DNA of 64,000 bases, taken from Juglans regia. Lineage: Eukaryota; Streptophyta; Magnoliopsida; Fagales; Juglandaceae. Of the stretch, positions 36,801 through 48,800 are shown one piece after another. Every line of letters starts with the position of its first letter. Positions within the stretch are counted from its first letter, which is position 1. The translations under genes were made by a program, and so were the position numbers. The DNA lies in NCBI RefSeq assembly GCF_001411555.2, contig NC_049916.1:24198558-24262557 (forward strand), given 5' to 3'. Below the pieces are notes generated by a model that saw only the letters and a program-made list of their open reading frames with translations, searched no databases and had not been told where the DNA came from.

Positions 36801-39800
36801 ACCATTAACAGAGAAAAGTAGGTGAGAAACTGGTGAATTTTTGTACGAATGTGACGGAAACACATTATATGTAGGAAATAAGATCTAATTGCATTGTCAA
36901 GGAACGAGAGATGAAGAGTATCAAAATTTAAGCATGATCACGTACAGATTGAGGGAGGAGAAAGCACATACAGGACTGCGAAAATACGATATTAGGGATA
37001 TAACGGCAGCCACGACAGGAACTGGTTTGGTCATACATGACAGCACTGCTTGATAAAAGATAGGAAGGCTGGAAGATACATCCTGGAAAATCAACAGAAC
37101 TGAGTTTCAAATTTGTATTTTAAATTATCTGATCCATAAAATCACTGCAACAATCAGAATGAGAAAGATATCTACAACACATGCATATATACTAGCAAAA
37201 CTAAGCTTGATAGGTTGCTCAAGATTGTAGTGTAACAGGAAGAGTCATGAGAACTTGAGAAGACATACATTAAACAAAAAAACTACATCTATTTAGCATT
37301 ATAAGAGGAAATTTCACATGAAATGCTACTTCACAAAATTATTCAAGCTTAGCATGTCAATCAAATGCAAAGCTCTGTTTATTGAAGATACCTTTGAAAA
37401 TTTGGAGATCATGATGAAAAGAATATCTAGAACAGAACTCATGGCGAGCTGTAATCCTTCAATCTCCATCAATTCAAATAGACGGCTAACATAGAGATTC
37501 TGCAGGGAATTGTTCTCACATCAGTAAGGAGAACAGAAATCTTGTCTGTCATGGCTAGGCAAAATTGGTAGAGATGGAACATAGCTTACCTCTAAGGTCT
37601 GTGTAGTTGTACACACAATTCGAAAGAGTGTGTGGTGGATAGAAGAATCGCGAAGTAAGACGTCATGAATAACCTCACCCAATCTTTCGTAGTATGAGAT
37701 TGACAAAATGCATTTTTTCATAACTTCCAGCACCTAAAACAGTAAACACATGATCAGCCTATCATGTTATTTTGGCAAGGTTTGCAATAAATCAGGCCTC
37801 CAACAAGTCAAACAAAGAAGATTTGCAATACCAGTAAAGACACCTTAAAAGCCAGCAAAAGAATGTGGCTGATACACGTGCAATAATTTTGAGATTTTCA
37901 ATTTATACATCACAACAAGCAAGTTAACTACTGGGAAAAAAAAAAAAAAAAGTTAACTGTTGAAGATCTTAAAGTATAAGAACTACATGATCATAGAAAT
38001 CGGTACATTCAACTACATTGAAAGAAATCAAAAACAAAACAATATGTGGACAATAACTGGAAGATAAATGTTACCAACAAAAGAAATAAAAACCGGAACA
38101 CATAGATTAAATGCTGTCTCTATCCCCCTACCATCCACTTATAATATTTGAGAGTCAGGCCAGACCTGACAAGAGGTTAATGGAGAGCAAAGTTTTTTAT
38201 ATCACACGCACAACCACCAGAAAGAGCTTCATCAGGAAACAATCAGTACTTGCATATTAAAAATAGTTTTTTTTATACAAGAAAAATTTATTAATCAACA
38301 TAATTAGGCTGCTCTACCAACTGAGCTATATCCGTCCGAGCCCAGTGGAGCATGCATGAAGGAGTCAGATGCTTCTTCTATTATAGCCCAAGGTCCCAAG
38401 TGCACAGGGAGTATACAAGAGAGAACACCTAATTACAAGCTAAGAGCTGGAAAGAGCAACATAGAGATTACGAAAACTAGTCCCATCCAATACAATAGCC
38501 TATGCCCAAAGTAACAATGTATGGGGGGAAAAAAATCTCTAATCCCTCCCAGTGAACGTTGGACAGATTTCTTGTATACTTCGATATAAACCACTTATGC
38601 TTATGAACTCAATATATTCTTTGCAAAGAGAAGTAAATTCCATTAGAAAACGGTGAAAAAAACAGATGAAACAAGACAGACAACAAAGGCGTCCATCACT
38701 GTTACAACAAAAAGAGCATCACAAGATACAGTTTTTTTCATCAGTAAAACAAGGATTTTATTGAGGATATAAATAGGCATAGCCCAAGTGCACCAGCATC
38801 ACAAGATACAGTTGACATACAATCAACGGCTTAAAGAGATCATTTGATAGGAGGGGCAGAAATGTGGAAAGATGGGAAGAAGTGGAAAGGAAGCACATTC
38901 TTTTCTTCTATTGTTTGTAGTAGAAATGTAAAATTGAAATGACAATTAACGAAAAAATATATAATTACTGTTAAGCCCTTTTAGTTAAAGGATATAAGTA
39001 CTGATTAAGAAATATGGGATTCAGACGCATTAACAACTTCTTACATACCAATGTTGGCTAATTATCCTGAATATATATCTGCTTGCATGGGTTTAAGAGA
39101 AAGCATAAACTTTTTTGCAGTTTTACAATGCTTAAGGCTCTTTGTTCTGGACTTTCACCTGTCTTGGCAGTATTATGTGTACCAATCAAGACTCAAGCAA
39201 ATGGTTGATTAAAAGAAATCCAGAAAAACAAAATTATTGGATTATTTTGTACATGTCTACAAAAAGTTAAGTAGAACATAAAATGGAAACCAAGTTGTAG
39301 CATTCCAGAGAGATCCAAGGTGTACCTTCAATGTTACTTTCCAACGCACATACTTCGCCTTGTATTTCCAGTACTCATGACTAACTAGCACATGCTGCAG
39401 GGAGAAAACAACTAGAGCCAGGACAGAATCATCCTCTAATCCTGTTTCCACAAGCCGCATAGTAAAGTCCAATACTGTAAAAAGTTTTTGAACCATGCAT
39501 GTCAGAGCCCATAGAACACATAGATAATATGATATCAGACAGTCCGTGCACAATCTTACACAAAGACAGATCCTGATAATTAACTTCTTAAAATACTCCT
39601 CTATGTAGGTGATGTTATGCAAGTTTTCAGTGAATTTCACTCTTTTCAAAAGTTTGAAAAATCCCTTAATGCGACTTTCATTGCTCTCATTCCTAATAAA
39701 CAAGTGGCTTTGATTATTGAAGACTTCCGTCCTATAAGCTTGGTTAGTAGTGTTTATAAAATTATTTCGAATGTTCTTGCTAATCGACTTAGCCCAGTGA

Positions 39801-42800
39801 TGGAACATATTATTTCTAAGTCTCGGAACGCTTTCGTTCGTGGGAGACAGATTCTTGACTTGGTACTCATTGCAAATGAGTGCCTGGACCACATACTGCA
39901 GGAGGGTGGTTCTGGTGTTCTTTGTAAGCTTGATATGAAGAAGGCTTATGATCATGTGAATTGAGAATTTCTCTTATACATGCTTAAGAGGTGCGGTTTT
40001 GGGACTAGGTGGATTTCATGGATGCATCATTGTATTTCGACAGCACGGTTCTCAGTTCTAGTTAACGACACACCCGCGGGCTTTTTTGATAGTTCGAGGG
40101 GTTTGCAGCAGGGAGATCCTCTATCTCCTCTTTTATTTATTATAGTTATGGAGGCTTTAAGTAGGATGGTGCAAGCGACCGTTGGGAGAGGTTTCTTATC
40201 TGGTTTTCAGGTGGGCAATGGTTCTAGTAGCCCTACTATCATCTCACATTTTCTTTTTGCAGATGATATCTTAGTCTTTTGTGAAGCGAATGCTAGCCAG
40301 GTACATCTCTACGAGCACTCTTACTCTGTTTTGAAGCAATGTCAAGGCTTAAGGTGAACCTTGGCAAGTCTGAGATGGTTCATGTAGGTGAGGTTTCTAA
40401 TATCCGTAGTTTAGCAAGTCTGCTGAATTGTAAGGTGTCCTCTCTTCCAATAAAATATCTAGACCTTCCGTTGGAAGCAACTTTCAAGAATAGAGCTACT
40501 TGGAATGGGGTGGTGGAGAAGGTAGAAAAAAAGTTGGCTAGTTGGAAACTGGTGTATTTATCAAAAGGGGGTCGTCTCACTCTCATCAAGAGTACTCTCA
40601 CTAACCTTCCTACATATTTCTTATCGCTATTTCCTATGCCTATAGGGGTGGTGAACAGGATGGAGAAACTTTTTAGGGCATTCTTATGGGGAGGCATGGG
40701 AGAGGAGAAAAAAATCCATCTGGTAAGATGGAAGACAGTATGTGTCTCAGTTGAGAATGGGGGGTTGGAAGTGTGTAATTTGAGAACTTTTAATAAAGCT
40801 TTATTGGGGAAATGGCTTTGGAGATATCATTTGGAGGAGAGATCTTTGTGGAAGGAAACTATTGACGCTAGACATGGTGTCGCTGGAGGTGGTTGGTGTT
40901 CTAACGAAGTGAGAGGGGGGTATGGGGTGGGTGTATGGAAATTTCTAAGGAAGGGGTGGCCAAGTTTTGTAAATCAAATTCGCTTTGTTGTTGGTGAGGG
41001 CAATCGAATCAGTTTTTGGAGGGACATGCGGTGTGGAGATCAAGCATTGGAAAGGGCTTTTCCGGCTCTATATCGCATTGCAGGTAATAGGGAGACTTCA
41101 GTGGCGGATGTGCGGTTTTTTTCTCATGGGGGGCACCAGTGGAACGTTCTTTTTATTAGGGATTTCCATGAATGGGAATTATCTATTGTTTCAGATTTTT
41201 TTAGGCTACTATATTCTATGGGGACTCATAGGGCACAGAGAGATAGATTGACGTGGAGGTCTTATGATCATAAGATATGTACAATGAAGGCGTATTATAA
41301 CATCTTGACAACACAAGAGCATACTCCGTTCCCCTGGAAGAATATTTGGAGGACTCGTGTGCTTCTAAAGTAGCCTTTTTTTGCTTGGAATGCTGCTCTT
41401 GGGAAGATATTGACCACGAACAACCTGAGGAAGAGAGGATGTGTAGTGATGGATTGGTGTTATATGTGTAAAAAGAATGGAGAATCTGTGAATCCCCTCT
41501 TATTACACTGTGAGGTAACTAGGGTGTTGTGGGATGAGATTTTTCAAAGGGTTGATGTTGCATGGGTTATGCCTATGAGGGTGGTGGATTTGTTGGGTTG
41601 TTGGAGAAAGATGCAAGGCTGTCATCAAGTGGTTGCAGTGTGGAAGGTGATTTCGTTGTGCATTATGTGGTGCATTTGGACAGAAAGGAATGTGCAATGC
41701 TTCGATGATAAGGAACGCACAATGGCCAAGTTGAAGAATTTTTTTCTCCACACTTTAATGTGCTGGTTTTCCGCTATTGTATTGCATGGGGATAATGTTC
41801 ATGATTTCTTGTCTTTAATTTATCGCTTTTAGAATGTAATTAGGGGCCCTTCTGTATACTTCCTGTGTACAAGGGTTATGTCTACTTCACTCATATATAA
41901 TATTTATCTCTTACTTATCAAAAAAAAACTCTTCTATGTCTTAGAGGTGGATACAACTTTTATGACAGTTTTAATTACTTTTTTGGAAATTAATAGGATA
42001 TTTATTGGAAATGCAAAATTTTCCACTTTTGCTAAGTAAACATTTACTTTAAAAAGTCCTAAAAAAAGCAAGAGATTTAAATAGGGATGGGGGGAATCCA
42101 TACAAAGGTAAAAACAAAAAGAAAAAGGAAACAAGAGTTTCAAGGACCAATGTAAACCCATTACAAAGAGGTGCAAAGAGACAAGTTTTGATCAAGAAGA
42201 TACCAATTTGAGAGGGAGTAGGGGCCCAGCACATTTTAACCAATTTTTAGAGTGTACAAAGGGAAAGTAACTCGATCTTATCATTTTAAGTATTCGTGCT
42301 GGCTTGGTTGATGAACACTGACTCAAAGACCATTTGAACATGGCCTGATCTGGCTAACGTCTTTGTGACGCACTATGCATACAATACATACATTCAGTTT
42401 TCTAGGCGTAAACTAGAACTCGTTAAGCAAGGACCAGCTCAGTCTTTCACTGACTTCATAACTCGGAGGAGGGCCCAAGCTGCTCCTCATATTTCACATT
42501 AGTAGTAATTTGCTTACTCAGTACCACGTCCCTAATGAAATGACAATCAACTTTGATATGCTTGGTTCTTTCATGGAACAATGTTTATGGATGAGACAAA
42601 TATAAAGATACAGCAAAACACAAGAAAACTACTACCAGAAACATGCCTGATATAGCCAGCGGGTTGTCGTTATCGTTCTGCTCGCAGTCAATTAGAAGCA
42701 TCTTTGCCAGTTTTCCAGAAAGTAACCATGATCCACTAGACAAAGGAGATAAAAAGAATTAAAACACAGACTATAAATTCATTCTTCTTTTTTTTTTTTA

Positions 42801-45800
42801 ATAAGTTATCAATAGTTCTTCTTTTATAAATAAAATAAAAATCACGGATTGTTAACACAAAGCAAGGAGGCCACCGCACTTAGTAAACATGCAATTCTGC
42901 GGAATCACATATTTACACTTTGACATTTGATTAACAAAAAAAGTTACATGAAATTTGAACTAGAGGATTCACCTTGATGAACCATTACTGTCAACATCGT
43001 AGACACTTGTCCTTAAAACCACATCAAATATATTTGCCTTTAGAACCACCGCAGCAACATGAGATGGGGAACTGACAAAAAAAATGCATTTTTTATCAGT
43101 AAATAAGAATTTTATTGATGATAATAGGCATGTTAATGATTGAGGTTGTAGTATTTTTTGTTTCTGTTTATGGCCATAAACAATTCACACACAAATGTCA
43201 AATATGTAATAGCAAAGAACCAGACCAAACACGAACAAAAGATTCATTCAGAGCAACCAAACAAAAACATATACCATTTCAACAACTTGCCCAGAATCTT
43301 GACACACATGGACATCAGAGCAGCACTGCTGGAGTTTGGAGGCAGATTTCTGACCAAAGTGCAAATGGTTTCAGCCACCCTACAGTGGACATAAAGACAA
43401 CAAACTATCTCCAACTTAAAAAGAAGCATAACCATGAAAGGGACGACTAGAAAATGAACCCAGGAAAGGAAAGATAAAAAGGAAGGGAAAAAAACATCCA
43501 AGTGTCCTAATTACCACATATTCTTGTCCATTGTCTCAGTCATCCCAGTTTCTTCAGGATGCAATAAGCTGCCAATCTCCATCAAAGCAAAACACAAAGC
43601 CTACATATGATAAATTGATAGAAATTAGGTGAGAAGAAATCGAAACTGAAAAAATTAAACCGTATTTATTTAAAAAAAACTGCCGGCCCTATAAAGGATG
43701 AACTTTATTTAACACTAAGACCCAGGGATGAAACAACCCAAGCTAAGCATTGGGGTATTCAATCTCAGCACAGTCAAGCTGGATTTGTTCAAATGAAACT
43801 AGGCTTTAGCCAAGCTGCGGCAACCATGTTCAAGCTCCGTCCATCATCATGGATACGGGCTTAGGACAGAGAAGTCAAATGTGAGCATGAACATGGGTAT
43901 CATGCCGGAATAAAAATCACACAGAAATAATCGAGGAAGAGCTCAACAAAGAACAGAGATAATGATAAACTTTCGCAACCAAAACCATACAGAAATTTAT
44001 ATAAACCTAAAAAAAGTCAAGATTTTCTATTAAACACTTCTCATCTATTAAACATTCCTAGAGTGAATCTAAGTAATAAAATAAAAATTCAGGACACAAC
44101 TCAGGAAATTTAAAGGTGAAATTTCGGAACAGACACAAATGAAAAATTAAGGAAAAGAATGCCAACGACAAGAGAGAAGAAAAATTATTTTCTTGGCCAA
44201 ATAAAGCACTTGGCAGTACAGATCCTGTGGAAGGAAAAACAAACTCCAAGAGCCACAACAATACCAATAAGAAATTAAAATCGCAGTTTATTATAATCTT
44301 TAAAATGCAACCAAGTCTCAGATCGAGAATACAAACAGAGCCATTTCAGTTAAAAAAACAATGAATCTTTCCAAGTTGACTGGATAGCAGGGCAAAAAGG
44401 GACAAAAACAAAGAGATAAACAGGTTTATTGAATACGAGTCAGATCACTATAGAAAGCTGAAACTATAGGACCAAAGTTTTCTGACAGCAACACCATTCC
44501 CAATAGAATGCATCAAAGAATCTTCTAGTGTAGTAACTCGGGCACCATGTTGATCATAGAGAAAAAATTTATAATAGAAGTGTCCATACAAAGATCAATA
44601 TCCAGGTTGAAATAGATCAAAGGCTTGTCACACGATTAGATTATGAAAGGACTATTGACGTTCTGATCTATCCACGTCCACCACCATCTAATGCAGCTCA
44701 AACATTTTCCTTTAACACACCACATAGCAATGGACGTTCTCAGGCAACAGTCAATTTACTATCATAAATTTCTATCAAAATCACCTAAACGTGACCTAAC
44801 CTAAACAGTTCCAAATCAGATTTGGCAGGATATCAAACAATAGTTAGATAAAGCAAACAAATTACCGTGTTAAAAGACACCATTCGACTAAGCAGGTCAA
44901 GAGTAAGGAAAACTTCCTCACTTTTGTCCAAATACGGCTCCTGGGCCAAACGGAGAAGCAATACCAGCATGCCAGACTGAACATACTACAAACAGAAAAA
45001 AGATGCATATATCAGCAAAAAGGAGCAGCTAATATAAAAACTGAATTGAATCACCAAATTGACACGACAGCAAGACCATAACCATGTGTCCAGGGTCCAG
45101 GGAAGCAAAACCATGAACATGTGAAAAAAGGAGATTCAAGAAGAATTAGCCATGACCAGAATTTTAAGGTAGATATCATTCACTATGCAACCATGACAAA
45201 ACATGGATTTCAAGGTTACAATCAATTTCATTGTAATGCTGCACCAAAAAATAAATAAATTGATGGACTCAAGTTCTTTCAGTAAAATGACAAAATATTA
45301 AATAAATATTCCATGTAAGATATGAAAAACATTCTACAACACCTCATCCAGTCCAGAGAGGAAGGTCAATCACATGAGTGTTATAAGAGTAGGCCTTTTC
45401 AGACACCACAAAGTTAGTGCCACGATAATAGATGGAAATCTAAGGAAGAAAGGGAAATAGATATAATAGTGTAGAAACATCCAAAAATGTCAATTGAAAT
45501 GGTAATCAACCATCCATAAGCAATGGACTTGAAACCTAGATTAAAGGAACATCCTTGTTTCCAGCAGAATCCAAAGGGCCTAACATAACAAAATTGCAAA
45601 CGTTAATTTAAAACCATTAAAAACTGTCCAATTACCTCCCATCGTACAAGAGCAGTATTATCACCAATGATTTTCAAAATGTGTCCACGTGTTTTTCCAG
45701 GAATGAATAAACCTTCAATTCCAGGAATGTTAATTGGCAGGTGTGTTTCAACAATTTGTGAAATGTCATCCACCAAAGAATCTCTACTGATCTCACACAA

Positions 45801-48800
45801 GGATGATATGCCAACCGACTTGTCAAGAAAGTTATACCTATCAGCAGAATGAAGACAACAAATGTATTAAAGGACTAAATATCATATAACAGTAGTATAT
45901 TCAAAAATAAAATAAAAAAGAGAATCATAGAACCCATTTATGTTACAAAAGGGATGTATGATTCAGCCAATGGGATCAACCTGAAATTAAACAAGTTTTG
46001 CTTACACGCATTCTGCAGGCCAAGTTCCTTCACAGAGGGATGATAAAAAGCGAACAAGTTCTATGGTCCTAAAGGGGAATTCACCCTCTAAGTTACAGAG
46101 AAGACACCGAATGGGACCGTCAATAAAACTTTCCTTGTCCCAGAACTGAATACAAAGTGACTCCTGCAAATTTAAGAAAAATATTTCCCAATTAGAAAAC
46201 TATGAACAATAGTTAAAATGAGGAGCTGAAATATAATGAATGACCCTGAAGAACACTGATCATTATACAATCGAACCTCGCCTCGATAAATTTTGCAGAG
46301 AACATCCAATATAGAATTAAGAGTACTGTCCCCTATCTGCACCATGATGAAAGCGGGATAAATCAGAAAAGCGCTCAATAAACTCATTTAAAACAACTTG
46401 AAGATATACATAGTATAGTTACCTGAAGATTAATCTCATACGATGCAATAAATGCAGAAATAGAAGTCCTCAGGACACTTCGATAACCAGCAATAGGTCC
46501 CTGGGTAAAAAGCAAATGGCGAGAAAAGAAGTAAGAAAGAGAGGTTACTTGTTTTAAAAAAGGGAACATATACAAGAACTTGAGAGGAAAAAAGGCAAAA
46601 CTACCAGAAAATGCAAGGACCAAAATAATGTTGTCAAATTCGAACTCAATGTTGAACAATAGACTACAAAACCTTTTCTCTTTGGATTAAAAAATGTAGT
46701 TTACTAGAGCTGCATTGTTTATGATGAAAAGAAGGACAAAGCAGTCAGAACACTTGAAATAAATGAGAAACACTAGAAATGAGTCATGTGAATGCTTTGT
46801 TACAAACTAGATAACTCACATCTGTTTCCTTCAGTACATCACTTTGAAGAATTTCAAGAAAATAATTCAAGGATCCAGCCTCAAAGGCTTGACGTACATA
46901 ACCAACGTGATCAATCTCCTGGAATATAAAATAAAAATAAAATGGATAGCATGGTCAAATTTGAGATGATCATAAATCCCAGTGTGGCAAACAACGATTC
47001 AGTAAACAGAACCATGTACCATCAGAACATTATTTTCCTCCTTTCCTGGAAGTGATGAACTTAGGCAAAGAAACACTGCCCATGCTAGAATTAGTGGACT
47101 GGCCTCTTTCAATTCCAAAGCATTGAAACTGGAGATTATTGCATCCATCTCCAGGATATCGGGCAATGCAAAAACAGAGACACCCTTCCTGAGAAATTGA
47201 AAAACATCTTCGAAAAATTATGACAAGCTATTTTAAAAATGAAAAATGGGGGGTTTAAAATGAAAAGGCGATGTAAGGGACAGTAATCAGCAAAAAAAAA
47301 AAAATCAGAACCAAAACAAAAAACAGAAATCAAAGTGAATAAGTTTCCAATTACAACCAAAAGGCTTCAAAATTGTCCACTATACATCTACACAAATCCA
47401 ACCCAACTGCCTTTGCAAAGTCTCCCTAAAATATGGCATTATTGGCTAATAGAAAAGATGTAACACAGAACGAGAACTTAGAGAGTGCAGTAGTGTTGGA
47501 CAACATCACAAAAATATAAGTACCAACATCAGTCAAACAAGCAATTTTTTTTTTTATGTTGAGGAACCTCTCCAAGGCAAGGCCCTTCAAACCCACCCCT
47601 ACAGAGTAAACCCCAGTCTCATGCACTGCACCCTCGAAAGTTTCCCTATATGGAACTGGTTAAATTGATGGCTTTTCACCAGAAGATGCGGCTCCAAATG
47701 ATTGTTTGCACACATGAGGTGTTAAACCTTGGACCTTAAAGGGAGTGATACCCCAAGCCAAGCCTTTACCACTTGGGCCAATCCCTTGGGGTTATCAGTC
47801 AAACAAGCAATTGCTCCCCAAAAGGTAGACACTGACACTCATGTCTAGTTCAATAAATGCACTACACATGAGTCCTTAGTTGATAGGTATAACACCAATG
47901 TAGCTCTACCACAGTAGCCTCCGTATATTCAAAGGCCTGGGTATTCTACTCTCTCCTTATTCTCCGCATTAAACATAAAAGAGCCAACCTCCATGCTACC
48001 AAAAAACTTACCGTGCCCCTGCTTTCTTCCCTAGCCCATCAACAATTCTCTTACCCTTCTAGTCATAACCCAATTAGCATCAAACCACTTCAATAGCAAA
48101 ATCAAATAGCATAAATCACTTGCAGCTTCAAAATGAAGAAGAAGATGATCAGCTGACTCTCCATCCTTCTTAAACATACAACACTAATTCACCATTAATG
48201 ATGTTCCGCTTCCTTGGGTTATCTGACATCATTATCTTCTCCGATGCCATTGAGCTATGTTGTACTTAAACACAAGATCCTAGGAAGAGAGAGTAAAGAC
48301 TACATTATGGATTATCTAATACATTAATGACTCAATGCATTTTACCTCATGGGGGATTTATTCATTTGGGATTCAATGTGCCAAAACCTTTACACTGTAT
48401 TGCTCAGTAATTGTGCGAAATCATCAACTAATACTAGGGTATTTAAAAGGTTTGACAAGTCATTCTTTTCTCTGACAGACAGAAAGGCTCCTATATAACT
48501 TTCCACATTACCTAGTAAGCATATATAAAAGGTTGCTAACAACTAGTTAAAAACCTGAAAGGAATTTCATCATGAACCATCTGGAGAAGAATATCCAGGT
48601 CCAGGGTTTCTATAAGGATAAGTAGCAGCTGAACTTTGGCACGATAAGAAGAATTTAGTGCATCAGATGATATTTCCAGCTTTCCAAAGTTGTAAGCCCC
48701 AGATATGATTCCCTGCAGGTGAGTTTTGGAGCAAGGATCAGGATAAAAGGAATTTAAAAAACAGTACCATTACAAAGATTAGAAAATACCTTGTAGAGGG

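Noticed and set aside
38307..38337. Functional tRNA gene
   Set aside because: Only the 5' third of a tRNA is present; no anticodon arm, B box or acceptor pairing.
39257..39955. 232-codon minus-strand open frame
   Set aside because: It is NUP188 exon 19 read through both splice sites into intron and antisense LINE sequence.
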